Below are positions 48,649 to 61,379 of a DNA stretch of 64,000 nt, piece after piece (position 1 is the first letter of the stretch; each line of letters opens with the position of its first letter). Under the pieces are notes generated by a model, which saw nothing but the letters and a program-made list of their open reading frames with translations, searched no databases and was not told the DNA's origin. Source of the stretch: Cranoglanis bouderius (taxonomy: Eukaryota > Chordata > Actinopteri > Siluriformes > Cranoglanididae); NCBI GenBank assembly GCA_023630585.1, contig CM042552.1, positions 15,250,001-15,314,000 on the forward strand, given 5' to 3'. Made by a program: the position numbers and the translations under genes.

Positions 48649-51600
48649 GCTGTATCTCGGAATTGTCCTATCTGCTGTTGTAATGATTACTGGATGCTTC
48701 TCATACTATCAGGAGGCTAAGAGCTCAAAGATCATGGAATCCTTTAAAAACCTTGTCCCTCAGGTATAAACATAAAATATTATTCCACTAAGAATGTGGA
48801 GAGAGATCATGTTACCACTTATAGACATTTTTTCTGTTATTCAGCAAGCTTTGGTTGTCCGTGATGGTGAGAAGAAGAGCATTAATGCTGAGGACGTAGT
48901 GATTGGTGACATTGTGGAGATTAAGGGTGGTGACAGAATCCCTGCTGATCTGCGCATTATTTCTGCACATGGATGCAAGGTGACATCCTTAAACCTCTTG
49001 CAAATCACTATGTTGACTAATTAACCGTGCAAGAAACACTGAAATTCCAGATTTTATTCCATCACATTTGTGAACTGCTAACTCCATACATTTTAAATTC
49101 TGTTGCAATACTAATTATCTCTTCTGAGTGACCAGTGATTTAAAAAAGTGTCGCATCCTTCCTGGATGTTGTGCAAATGTGGGGCAGCGATCTGACTGCT
49201 AAACTTAGCTTCTATAGAGTTATTATTGCACCTAGTGGTCAAAAATGGGAACTACAACAAGCTCTAATAGAGGCCTATAGGGGTAAAATTCTCACTGCCC
49301 CATGACCACTCTATGAACAATTTCAATGGGGGAGGAGCAGCGGACATGACAGTTAATGACAAGGTTGGCAGATTATGTGCCAACCAAGATCTTGTTTTAT
49401 AATAAATTATCAGAATTAAGTCAAATAAATTAAAAAAAAGAGTGCAGACTGTGTCTCTAATGTTCAGAACCATTTCTTATGTAAGATATTTGGAGAGAGA
49501 AAGGGGGAGTTATGTTGTGGATAATGTCTGTACATCAGAAATATTTGTGAAATACTTGTTTTCCACTCAAAGGATGAAAAAAAGAAGAAAAGGATCTCCA
49601 TTTTAATTATATTACCTTGAACACAGTAAAAAAAACACTAAAAATGAGCTGCTACACTATATAATAGATGACTGTATGTTGACAACTTTCAACTGCCCAT
49701 TACTCTAAAAGTTCAACAGATAATAGCCTGTAGCTACAAGTGGGATAGCCTCTCAACTTAATTTTGTTTGAGGCTATGTCATTATTAATGCCACCAAAAT
49801 ATATGGTCACAAGGCACTAGCTTCTTGCAAATTGCTTTTGCTTACTTAATTTGCTTACCTTTCAGGTGGACAATTCATCCCTTACTGGTGAATCTGAGCC
49901 TCAGACACGTACTCCTGACTTCTCCAATGACAATCCTCTAGAAACAAGGAACATTGCATTCTTTTCTACGAATTGTGTTGAAGGTAGGAAAATAAATTGC
50001 TTGTTTGAAATATGTGAAAGATGAAATATATGAAATGATATATATAATATTATATCTTGTTCTCAGGTTCTGCCAAAGGTATTGTCATCAACACAGGTGA
50101 TCGCACTGTGATGGGTCGAATTGCCACCCTGGCCTCAAGTCTTGAGGGTGGACAGACACCCATTGCCAAAGAGATTGAACACTTTATCCACATTATTACT
50201 GGTGTGGCTGTTTTCCTGGGTGTGTCCTTCTTCATATTGTCCCTTATTCTTGGATATGGATGGCTTGAAGCTGTCATCTTTCTTATTGGAATCATTGTTG
50301 CCAATGTGCCTGAGGGTCTGCTTGCCACAGTAACTGTAAGTGAAAGTAGAATTATTGTTCACTTTCAGTCATACTTAAGCAATTGTAAAATAAACCTAAA
50401 ATAAGTCTAATTTGCTAGAATATGTACAAATATATATATATATATATTATGTACAAAATGTATGCTCTCATGTAGTAACTTTGCAGTTGGAAACCTTTTT
50501 AAGTGAATGTCAATGTGCAGAATGGATTTAATTTGGTCACTGGGTGGACCACTGGTATAGATTACCATATCTTGTCAAATATGTCTAATATGTTTTCCAC
50601 ATTTTGAGAAGCTCTCAGCAGTTAGATGTAACCTCATTGAAATGTCTAAATTAATCAAAAGTCAAAGAGCATCAACAGTTTTCTGCATCCAATAGGTGTG
50701 TCTGACTTTAACTGCCAAACGTATGGCGAAGAAGAACTGTTTGGTGAAAAATCTTGAAGCAGTGGAGACACTTGGCTCTACCTCCACCATCTGCTCAGAC
50801 AAGACAGGAACTCTGACCCAGAACCGTATGACTGTGGCACATATGTGGTTTGACAACCAGATTCATGAAGCCGATACCACAGAGAACCAAAGTGGAACCT
50901 CTTTTGACAGGAGCTCTCCCACTTGGTCTGCTCTTGCTCGTGTAGCTGGCCTGTGCAACCGTGCAGTCTTTCTTGCAGATCAAGCCAATGTTCCTATCCT
51001 TAAGGTGTGCCATACTATCAAATCTTCTATCATTCTTTTTCCACTTCATGAATTTATTATTTTTTTAAAATATTTTTTACAACTAACTCATCAGATAACC
51101 ACCATATTATTATACTATAATGAGGCCAAATAAGTATTGTTTAAGGGCAAATATTCTATTATAAATCTAATGGCTTATGCCATTACAGAGAGAAACTGCT
51201 GGTGATGCATCAGAGTCTGCTCTGCTGAAATGTATTGAGCTCTGCTGTGGTACAGTGAATGAAATGAGGGACAAATACCCAAAGATTTGTGAGATCCCTT
51301 TCAACTCCACCAATAAATACCAGGTATTTAATTTATGCCTTCTGTCTTTTGGAGAAAAGAAAAAGCAGGTGTAAGACAAGTGTAAGTCCTAACATCATCT
51401 GACCGTCCCCAGCTCTCAATCCACAAGAACCCCAACTCTTCAGAGACAAAACACTTGCTTGTAATGAAGGGAGCTCCTGAGAGAATCCTAGACCGATGCT
51501 CAACTATTATGCTTCAAGGAAAAGAGCAACCTCTAGATGATGAACTGAAGGATGCTTTTCAGAATGCTTATGTGGAACTGGGAGGTCTTGGAGAAAGAGT

Positions 51601-54600
51601 ATTAGGTAGGTCACACTGTGTAGATGGTGTAACAGTGGATGGTTAATTCACCCCTTAAAGAATTGGCCTTCTACTGGTAGAAAAGACCAAGTACACTATA
51701 CCTTAACATATTAACACATGTCGGCACAGTGGCAAAGTGGGTAGTATTGACACCTCACAGCTCCAGGGTCCCTGATGTGATCCTGAGCTCAATCCTGTGT
51801 GGAGTTTTGCTTGTACTCCCATGTCCATGTAGATTTCCTTGAGTTCCTCCCACCTCTGAAAAACATGCAGTTAATAGATTGACTACTCTTAATTGTCCCT
51901 AGGTGTAAATGTGTGTAAAAATGTGCGTGCTCGATCCAAAATGACCCTGACTAGGATAAAGCAGTTCCTGAATATGAACATGTAAATTTATGAGAACTAA
52001 AGGAATGAATGAATTAATTAATTGCTTTCTTTTGCAGGTTTCTGCCATTACAGCCTCCCTGATGATCAGTTTCCTGAAGGCTTTGCATTTGATACAGAAG
52101 AAGTGAACTTCCCCACTGAGAACCTGTGCTTTGTTGGACTCATGGCCATGATTGATCCTCCTCGTGCTGCTGTACCAGATGCAGTGGGCAAGTGCAGGAG
52201 TGCTGGAATCAAGGTACAGTGCTTTGGCTTCTCATTGTCAGTGTATGTTTTAAAACATTATTAGATGATTGATTTACAACACAATTACATGACATATTAG
52301 AAGATCTCAAATATTTTTGCATTTCCAGGTCATCATGGTTACAGGAGATCACCCAATTACAGCTAAAGCCATTGCTAAGGGTGTGGGTATCATCTCAGAA
52401 GGCAATGAGACTGTGGAAGACATCGCTGCTCGTTTAAACATTCCTGTTGGAGATGTCAACCCCAGGTAACTGCAATATTTTGAAATATTAAGTGTTTAAA
52501 GGCTTTTCTGAAGTGTTTCAAAGTTGTTTAGATTGTAGCTGAAGCAATGCTTATTTGCAGGGATGCAAAGGCTTGTGTGGTCCATGGTGGAGATTTGAAG
52601 GATATGACCTCAGAACAACTGGATGACATCCTAAGCCACCACACTGAGATTGTGTTTGCCAGAACTTCTCCACAGCAGAAATTGATCATTGTTGAAGGTT
52701 GTCAGCGACAGGTACAATTAATACAAGTATAAAATTAGCTTTATTTCCTAATTTTGAATGTTGCTGTTGTAATTACTTAATTTTTTTAATATTTTTGTTT
52801 TGATTACAGGGTGCCATTGTGGCTGTGACTGGTGATGGTGTTAATGATTCTCCTGCTCTGAAGAAGGCTGATATTGGTGTAGCAATGGGTATTGCTGGGT
52901 CTGATGTCTCCAAACAGGCTGCTGATATGATTCTCCTGGATGACAATTTTGCTTCTATTGTTACTGGAGTTGAGGAAGGTAGGAATATCTACAGAATATC
53001 TATCTATCAAGTTAACAACGATAATCTGTATTTTGCTAAAATGTTATTCTGTCTCCAGGCCGTCTGATATTTGACAACTTGAAGAAATCTATTGCATACA
53101 CTCTGACCAGCAACATTCCTGAGATTTCCCCCTTCCTGCTCTTCATTATTGCAAATATTCCTCTTCCTCTGGGCACTGTCACCATTTTATGTATTGACCT
53201 GGGAACTGACATGGTAAGGTTCCTAGAGTAGAAACATATGTGGACTCCCCCCAATATAAGACGATGGGATAATTGTGACTTTTACTCATATTTCAGGTTC
53301 CTGCTATTTCTTTGGCATACGAAGCTGCTGAAAGTGATATCATGAAGAGACAGCCCAGAAATGCTAAAACAGACAAGCTGGTGAATGAAAGACTTATTAG
53401 TATAGCCTATGGTCAAATTGGTAAGAGAGGTCTTTCTAAGCAAAGAAACCTATGATAGTCATATAAATCTATATATTCAGCCCAGACTTACAATCATACA
53501 TATTTACTTTTATATGTAATATACAGTCATATATTTACTTATGTGTTTCAGTATATAGCGCAATAAGAGTACCCGTAAGAGTACCTGTTCTGGTTGCCAA
53601 CAAAGTTTAGATATTTAGTTTACAAAAACATTAGTATTCATACTTATTCAGTGAGCCCTTTTGCCCGTGGATGGGGATAGAAACATCCCATCAGTATAGA
53701 AATGTTTCATAAGATACATGATCAGCCTGAATAAGTTTGTATTGATTTTCTCTCTAAGTGGACAAGTTGACTCAAACTAGACCAGCAAAATGACCCCACT
53801 TCATAACCAAGCCACCATTCTTTCCTTCAATTTGTCAACGCATTTTGGTGCACTTCATAGGTGAACAGTTACATACTGTAGCCCATTTATTGCTATGCGC
53901 ACGTTGTAAATCCCTTCTACCTGTCTATCAGTAGATAGATAGTGGAGCAAAGCACAGCATTGACATGGGTGTGGCATTATATCAGACACAATGGTGTTGC
54001 TAAGATTTTTAAATTGACTGGACACTTTATTAGAGACACTTGTTGTTGCACATTGTAGGTGTACTGTTATGATCTGTGACTCATCTTTTTCAAATACAGT
54101 GTGAAATTGTCTTCTAGACATCATCATTGTCAGCATTGCTATTAGCTGAATATTTTTTTGTTTTGTTTTTGGGTGGTGGCTGTTTCTCAACCCACCAGTA
54201 GCCCTGAGTTGTTTAAAAACCCAGAAACCCTGCAGTGACTGATCCACTCAAGCCACCACCACACACAATACCAGTCCACTACCCAGTCAGTGTCACTGCT
54301 GTGCTGAGAATGGCACTCCACAGTTGTGGGCATCTTTGAATTGTGAGGTTATGTCTGCGGAAAAGGGCGATTTCCTGAGAGTGTGAGATGTAGCATGAGC
54401 ACCATTTGAAATGTGGTGGCTAGCTTCATATATCTTGGAGGAAGCACATTCTAGCCCTCACCTCCCTGGTCAGTGGCTCTCTTGCAATAGGACAGAGCTA
54501 GCTAGTGGGTGGGAACTGATAAATGACCAAATTGGGAGAAAACAGAGTAAAAATATGAATGGTAATTTTATGGATTTTTATGTCTTTATAGGAATGATGC

Positions 54601-55637
54601 AAGCTACTGCAGGATTCTTCACTTATTTTGTGATTCTTGCTGAGAATGGATTCCTGCCTTCAGACTTAATAGGAGTGCGTGTTAATTGGGATGATAAATT
54701 TTACAATGATCTAGAAGACAGCTATGGCCAACAATGGGTGTGTAACACTTGTACATGACTGTAAAGAGCTAAAATACAGAATTTACTTTCATGTATACTG
54801 CACATTCAAGTACACTACATGTTGTCCTTTCCTCATTGCTACTATAGACTTATGAACGAAGAAAAATTGTGGAGTACACATGCCATACCTCATTCTTTGT
54901 CAGCATAGTAATTGTGCAGTGGGCTGATCTGATCATCTGTAAGACCAGGAGGAACTCCATCCTACGACAGGGAATGAAGTACGTAAACAAAGTTATAGAA
55001 AGTATATTAAGCATATGACGTATATTAACCGTATATTAATCATAAAGTTTTGGTGAGTCAGTGGAGTACTTTAATTAACAAAGAAATGTTAAAATGGCTT
55101 ATATTTTATGTAGTTTACTCTTTGTATTCTAAATCACATATAATTTCTTTCTTTATTGTTGTTTAGAAACAAAATATTGATCTTTGGGTTATTTGAGGAG
55201 ACCGCTTTGGCAGCTTTCTTATCCTACTGCCCAGGCATGGACGTAGCTCTTAGAATGTACCCACTGAAGTAAGTCTGCTTTACACATATGTTTATAATAC
55301 CGTAAGTATATTTGAATGTATATGGAAATGAATTCTTCCTCCACAAACATTGACAGTATAGCCAGTTATATAACTATTATTCATGCCATTTAGACCAAGC
55401 TGGTGGTTCTGTGCCTTCCCATATTCACTGCTCATCTTCCTTTATGATGAGGCAAGAAGGTACCTCCTTAGACGGAACCCAGGCGGTAAGAACAAATAAC
55501 TCTTATGAATGTGGAAATGATGTGCATTTCATGACAAACTAACTAATTTGTGTTCCTCTTTATTGTGACATTTTTTCTGATATTCTGGTATATGTTCTCT
55601 GTTTTTAGGATGGGTGGAAAAGGAGACATACTACTAA
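47587..55637 (+). CDS. atp1a1: Na+/K+-transporting ATPase subunit alpha-1, complete gene
   Basis: Catalytic subunit of the sodium pump in the plasma membrane; it exchanges three Na+ for two K+ per ATP. Coding exons: 47587-47598, 47764-47877, 47973-48032, 48306-48509, 48650-48763, 48845-48979, 49866-49983, 50067-50335, 50696-51004, 51189-51323, 51413-51605, 52038-52213, 52329-52465, 52561-52711, 52810-52978, 53059-53213, 53297-53420, 54592-54737, 54848-54978, 55167-55268, 55394-55485, 55609-55637. The sum is 3075 bp (1024 aa), no frame break, all introns GT-AG. Motifs: lysine-rich N-terminus (exon 2), TGES (exon 7), M4 NVPEGLLATVT (exon 8), phosphorylation site CSDKTGT (exon 9), KGAPER (exon 11), TGDHP (exon 13), TGDGVNDSPALKKADIGVAM (exon 15), M5 TLTSNIPEI (exon 16), PKA-type RRNS (exon 19), C-terminal KETYY (exon 22). 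Gln and Asn at the borders of the M1-M2 loop (QAASEDEPANDN) predict ouabain sensitivity. Alpha-1 rather than alpha-2/3 is judged from overall similarity. Several fish carry tandem alpha-1 copies; only one is in this window. Exon 9 equals mammalian exons 9 plus 10. Confidence 0.97.
48607..48645. repeat. (TC)n microsatellite forming the exon 5 polypyrimidine tract
   Basis: About 17 TC units run to within four bases of the acceptor (TGTAG|CTG at 48650). Confidence 0.95.
51718..52020 (+). mobile_element. tRNA-derived SINE in the intron before atp1a1 exon 12
   Basis: Head CGGCACAGTGGCAAAGTGGGTAG (box A-like) and GATCCTGAGCTCAATCCTGTG; body CCCACCTCTGAAAAACATGC, ATTGTCCCTAGGTGTAAATG; tail CCTGACTAGGATAAAGCAGT and ATGAATGAAT. 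It is the plus-sense copy of the family seen reversed at 38985-39210 and 18285-18690. Its tail ends about 17 bp before the exon 12 acceptor. Confidence 0.85.
53855..54320 (-). mobile_element. Degraded interspersed repeat in atp1a1 intron 17
   Basis: The largest later intron (53421-54591) contains a stretch with words common in fish repeats, such as CAGTGTCACTGCTGTGCTGAGAATGGCAC (54288 onward) and GACACTTTATTAGAGACACTT (about 54020). It is assigned as an old repeat by recognition only. Confidence 0.4.
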
Positions 55638-55689
55638 AAAAAAACCCTTCTCAACTATGAAATTCATGATGAATGCACACTGCCATTGA

Positions 55690-55763
55690 AATAAATGGGC
55701 ACACAAAATATACAGTCCCATTTTGCATTAATCATACAAATACATTACTATTATTTTAATAAA
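55690..55763 (+). terminator. atp1a1 polyadenylation signals
   Basis: AATAAA at 55690-55695 and again at 55758-55763, 53 and 121 bp after the stop codon; a third lies at about 55960. A short 3' UTR of about 80-150 bp is expected. Confidence 0.6.
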
Positions 55764-55810
55764 GGTGAATTAAGACAGTAATATTGAGAAATGGCTGCTT
55801 TCACAATGCA

Positions 55811-55852
55811 TAATAATAATAATAAGAAGAAGAAGAAGAAGAAGAAGAAGAA
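55811..55852. repeat. (AAT)n(AAG)n microsatellite
   Basis: About four AAT units run into about eight AAG units just past the atp1a1 3' end. Confidence 0.9.
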
Positions 55853-56004
55853 TACATAGCAAAATGTTTCCAGAATTTTTAAAGCCTAAGTGGTATTGAA
55901 GTCAACACGATTAAACCTATTATACAACTTTGTCAACTGCAGACTAGTTCCAGAAATACTAAATAAACATGTCCTCACAGAAAAGTACTATTGTTAGTAC
56001 ACAT

Positions 56005-56490
56005 GCACTATATGTGAACTAAAAGTATGTGAACACCCGATCAACACAGCCTGATATACTTGTTGAGCATCCCTTTCTAAAACCATGGCCATTAATATGG
56101 AGCTGAAACCCCCCACCACTCGTTTGGGAATGATCTCCACTAGTTTTTGGACATTCATGTTGGACAAAAAGGCCTGGTGCACAGTTGGCATTCAAATTTA
56201 TCCCAAAGGTGTTCAGTGAGGTTGAGGTCAAGGCTCTGTGCAGATCACTCAAGTTCCTCGACACCAAACTTGGCAAACCATGTCTTTATGGAGCTCGCTT
56301 TGCACACAGGGGCATTGTCATGCTGGAACAGGTTTGGGGCCTCTTAGTTCCACTGAAGGGAACTTGTAATGCTACAGCATACAAAGACATTCTACACAAT
56401 TGTGTATTTCAAAATTTGTGGCAACAGTTTGGGGAAGAACCACATATGGGTGTGATGGTCAGGGGTCCACATACTTTTGGCCATACAGTG
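56005..56490 (-). mobile_element. Tc1-derived MITE, family F copy 2
   Basis: Ends GCACTATATGTGAACTAAAAG and the complement of ATACTTTTGGCCATACAGTG match copy 1 at 18854-19302. The interior is again antisense to the C-terminal transposase region (plus-strand word GGGGCATTGTCATGCTGGAA in both). It carries about 50 bp extra near 56345-56400. Confidence 0.85.
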
Positions 56491-56699
56491 TAGAATGAGT
56501 GGATTAACCTGTGTTTTGCATCTGATACTACTGTGACGATACTGCTAAGAAAATAATCCTGCTGACACAGAGCTGTGAAACCTACAATAATCATGGTACT
56601 AAACTTTATTCTCTTTTTATTATAGTAAACCCCCAGGAAAGCATGTAGACAAAGTGATATGACCAACAGAAACAACATTTCTAGACTAGAGCTCATTGA

Positions 56700-57150
56700 C
56701 AGCTAAAATTGCTAAATATTATGAGTAGCAGCAGTCAAAAAGTTTTATTAAGCAAAAGGGTGATACCCATATACACAGTCACAGACATTTCTAGCTGGGG
56801 TAACATTATCAGAGCCCAATGGAGTTTGCTGAAAAACAGTAGGTAATTTGAGCTGGAAGTTTCTCAGGGAAAAAAGGATATAAAAAAACACTGATCCAGA
56901 TAGAAAGACCTCAGTATTACCTGCCTTTTACCTCACCTTCCCATGTAAAACTATTTTGTTTTTTTTTATATTGGAATGCTCATCTAATAGATTGTCTGGC
57001 TTGTGTTTAAATGTAGCCTACATAGGCTAACAACACTTCTCAAAAGGAAGTAAAAACATCTGCAGTTACCCTCCCAATCTCCAAGCATCCATGGATATGA
57101 GCTATTTGTTGTATCTAACCACTTGCGTACCACATTTGTTTGTGTGCTAT
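56700..57150. other. Intergenic, nothing recognised
   Basis: No gene signal. Confidence 0.5.
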
Positions 57151-57255
57151 TTAAAGCTGCAGTTCTGAACTTAAGCCTCTCTATCGCCATCTCTGTTTGA
57201 AACATAAAAGTGCAGGTTAATTGCGTGCGGTTTTTTTCTCCGTGGAATGTGCTTC
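57151..57255 (+). mobile_element. TTAA-type element family H, left-end fragment
   Basis: TTAAAGCTGCAGTTCTGAAC then CCTCTCTATCGCCATCTCTG, TTTTTTTCTCCGTGG and GGCACTGCT match the first about 100 bp of the element at 33469. The following sequence (57260-57420) differs, so this may be another deletion derivative whose right end was not found. Confidence 0.75.
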
Positions 57256-57259
57256 GGCA

Positions 57260-59325
57260 CTGCTACTCTGCTTGGATGAATCTGATGGTTTGAGTTGCCA
57301 AGTCCGTATATAACACGCGACTTTAGGTTTCTTTTTTCCTGAAGTCGCTTGAAAAAATCACGGATCGCCGGTTGTGGTTTTTTTGGGCTTATTTAAAAAA
57401 AAATATATATATGGTTGTTTGGTAGGAAAATCTGACAAGTGACTTAGTTTTTTTTACATTTATGGTTGCTATTTTCCCCAGTGCATTGACACTGTCTGCT
57501 CACAGCCTCATAATAATATCAGTGCTGTAGTGTATTTCACCCTCCCACAATTATTACAGGTTATAACAAAAACAAGCATATCATACTCATATACTAATAA
57601 TAGTTATGGTTCTAATGTAATCTCCTTTTCCATCTCTCTAATCATATTCTGCTCGCAGGTGATCAGAGATGATCCTCCCTATAACTGTCCTCCCTATAAC
57701 TTTGTTGTCATCTGAGAGTAACGTTGGTTTGTTCTGTTCGAGTTCTAAGTCTGTTCCAGTTCAGGGACAGTTTTTATCAAGCCTTTCAGAGTTGGAATAA
57801 GAATAGATCATGAATCTGTGAGTCCCTTTGTTATCGTGAGACGCTTGGTAAATGCATGCACAATTGTTACAAGTTCATTGTTTGTCTACTTGTTAAAAGA
57901 TGGGTAGAGAGGTAGTGGGTAGTGAGGTCACTGGGGTATAGTGGGGTCTTCTTGAGTGCCATCTATTATTCCATGTTATTCATAATATTCATCAGGCCTC
58001 CAAAAATAAAATAAAAAATTCCCTCTATTACACATAATATTAACAAATTCTGTTATTTTATTTATTGCATTAATGCAAATTAATTGCCAAACTTGCCCCA
58101 CAGCAGTAATCACTGTTAGGATTTTCCCTAATCAGGCTAGTTAATTTGAGCCTGCTTACACACCTTTAGACAACTTTTTAATTCCTGTTCCCAACTGGTA
58201 AACTTATCTACCACTGACAGACAAAAACAGGACTGTGAACATTTTCACAAATCGGTCTAATCAATTTGAAGCTGATTTTATTCCTCTTAGTGAATAGATT
58301 TTGACATGATATGCTTTACAAAAGAAAGACCATGAGTATAATATGTGTGGTGGTGTAGTCACAAATCAGGACTAATAAAATGCACTGCAGAATTATACCA
58401 AACTGAATCATCAATCGCTAACCACAAGCTAATGTATCTTTACCGTGTAATTATACCTTACATAGCAAACACAGACAAGCAGAGTGATACAAGCAGTGAA
58501 ACGTACCAGTGCTTTTATACTAAATATCAACACTCTTGGAACACCACTTCATTCCATTCATTCCAATCAAATTAGTGGACCAGAACTACATGTTATATAA
58601 TCTGTCTTATAGAATTGGTTTGTAACAAATCACTATTAGACCACAAGTAGATGAATTTAAACTGCCCCATCCTTATTCATTTGTAATCTAATCTCCACTC
58701 TATGAAACATGATATAAGACTTACCACAGATTATTTTCCATGGGATGTCATTCATGTCACTTTTGATAAGACGTTTTTCTGCTCAGTGCATTGCTGTTGA
58801 CGCTTCCTTCCTTTAAACTCTGGTACATCATGCTGTAGCTGTGACAGGCTCATGTTTCTTCTGATATCCTGCATGCATGGAAGAGCAGCTAAGTAATACA
58901 GCACATTGCCCCAATAACCAAGCATTAGTACAAGAGAGCATGTTCAGGTGGGTCCTAATCATCTGAGTATTGAAAGCTAGCATCACATCAAAGCTAGATA
59001 ACATCACAGCTGCTTTGTAATGACAAGTGGACCAGTAAATGTACCCTGGTGAACCATTTCAAACTAATCTAAAAACAGGCTTAATAATCTTCTAAATGCC
59101 ATCCAAATTTGCCAGACTGAATCCTAACTGTTTGTTGCCTCCACTGTTGATGATCAGAATTATAGCACATATTATATTTATCTCATAAAAAGACTCAATT
59201 CAGAGAAACATAACAATCATTCCCCAAGCACAGTGAAGCTGGATAATGGTTATGCTCATGTTACATGATGTTTGGAGGTGAACAACCATAAAATCAGACC
59301 TCTCCCATCTTTATTTGCAAACAGG
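57260..59325. other. Intergenic, no gene recognised
   Basis: About 2 kb of AT-rich sequence. The open frames at 57530-57715 and 58345-58575 have no recognisable domain. Confidence 0.5.
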
Positions 59326-59332
59326 CTACAGG

Positions 59333-59333
<1 letters not shown>

Positions 59334-59413
<80 letters not shown>
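59334..59413. repeat. (CA)n microsatellite
   Basis: About 40 uninterrupted CA units; open frames across it are artefacts. Confidence 0.97.
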
Positions 59414-59414
<1 letters not shown>

Positions 59415-60935
59415 ACATATGGTCTCAGGTGAAGTCAGGGGTCTCATTTATCAAAGTGTGTGTAACAGAAGTTCTAAATTTATGTGTAGAAACATGGCAT
59501 TCATCACATGGATGTTCATCAATCTCACATATTTTACATTGCTTCACTTGTGCATGGCCACACTCATTCACATAAAAAAACAAACCCAACTACATAAATT
59601 TAACAAAACTTGTTGCCTACTTGTGGTACTGCCTGTTGCAGATGACATGGAGCACATCAAAAAGATCTAAGAATATTAAATTCAGTGGCATTGAAGTAGA
59701 GCTAACTAAAGTAGAATAAAATAGAATGACAATGAAGTGGCGTGTACAAAGTAGATTAAACCAAAAATGGTTTGTTTGACACGTTAACGAGTAGTTTGCC
59801 TAAGAAATAAAACAAGCCAACCAACTCCAGTACAAGCTTGCTGATGTCGAAGTCCAACTGTGCAATAAAAGGATCATGTTCCTGACCACTTGGCAACAAT
59901 ATTTAAGAAATTCAACTGTACCCCCACAAGAGCACCACAAGTTACCTGCACTTTAATGGCTCTTTTTTTGTTTACATACATGAATTGCTCGATTTTATGA
60001 CTATATGTGCACAGTCTATTCCCCAAATTACATTTAGAAACCTGTGATTACATGAGTCAAACCTTCAAGCTTCATTGTATCATCCCAATCAATTTTCATA
60101 TGAGCCTTTTGTATGATTTTCTTTGAAACTCATGAATTACCTGTCTGCAGTCTGTTGTCAGCACTACAGTCAGTATTGGCTCTGTCAAGTCTGCTGACAT
60201 AAAGTGGGTTGGTAGCTCCTCATAATCAGTTTATTACACTTTTCTACCACTAGGGGTTTCTCCATGGGCATTGTCAGGTGTAGTTCTAAATATACACACA
60301 CCATCAGGCACAAGAATAACTTGATAATTTGCATTATATGTTGAGATGTGTATACCCCCATTCTAGACCCCAGTGCTCTTGTCTTTTTTCATAAACATTA
60401 GCTAAGATTCATTTCATTAGCTGTAAGCTATTGTAAGCTGTATTTATTGCACATAAATAAAACACCGCTATACTATTTCTAAGGAAAGCACTGCAGTACC
60501 CATTATACAGACAAAAGCCTTACTCCTGATTAATGTCAGGAAATATACACTATATATGTAACACTCTTATTTGCACATAGTGGAGTCAGATGCAATTGCA
60601 TGTTTTGTTAAATATTAAGCAATCCAAATACATAAATCCAAAAACAATGTAAGAAAACAGGCACAGGTCAGTAAATCAGAAAACAGAGTTAACGACAGCA
60701 AACACAAAGTAACAACAGAACAAAAAAAATTTTTTTTTAAAGAAACAAACAAACAAACAAAAAATCCCTAGAAAAAACATAGAATCAAAATGCTTACAAT
60801 TGTCATCACAGTTACCTGGGAGCAAGACTTCACAAAGATTAATTAAAAGTCCAGGCTATTTAAAGGGTGAGTGTGATTAAGAACAGGTGTGCTTGTATCA
60901 TGTATATATAACATGTATATACTCACTGTATATAC
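59414..60935. other. Intergenic, nothing recognised
   Basis: AT-rich; a short (AAAC)n run lies at about 60745-60765. No gene signal. Confidence 0.5.
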
Positions 60936-60936
60936 A

Positions 60937-60964
60937 GTGTGTGTGTGTGTGTGTGTGTGTGTGT
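60937..60964. repeat. (GT)n microsatellite
   Basis: About 14 GT units next to MITE G copy 3. Confidence 0.9.
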
Positions 60965-60972
60965 ACAGATCA

Positions 60973-61190
60973 ACAGTACTGTGCAAAAGTTTTTTTATGA
61001 CATCTACATTATCAGGTCAGTACAAAAAACATTTTAGATTCTCAAACATTACTTTTCTAGCACAAAATTAAATGTTACAGAATGAAGATGTAGAATGAAA
61101 TGTATGAAATGTAGAAACATTTCATTTCATTATTTTGAAGGCATCTTTGCTCTACAGCATTTCTTTGCATGTGCCTAAGACTTTGATATA
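60973..61190. mobile_element. MITE family G copy 3, inverted and internally deleted
   Basis: Reads CAGTACTGTGCAAAAGTTTTTT, then the complement of the right-end block of copies 1 and 2 (CTAGCACAAAATTAAATGTTAC), then jumps to the left-end block (GGCATCTTTGCTCTACAGCA to GCATGTGCCTAAGACTTT). About 330 bp of the interior are missing. Confidence 0.85.
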
Positions 61191-61379
61191 TATAAATAAT
61201 GGGACATGAGATGATGGAAAAAAGTAGCAGAAAAAGTCAAATTTTCAAACACATTCACCCTATAACTAATAATTCCAACTTTCATTGTATACAGTCAGAA
61301 AGTTATAGTGAATAATCTTTCCTTATTAAAAAGTGAATGAGTGACAATAGCCAATACTTCAGTAGCTGTATTAACATTA

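Noticed and set aside
51718..52020. Considered as an additional atp1a1 exon or regulatory RNA
   Set aside because: It is a SINE; the exon 11-12 junction is fully explained without it.
56019..56276. Minus-strand 85-codon frame
   Set aside because: Lies within MITE family F; remnant of transposase, not a gene.
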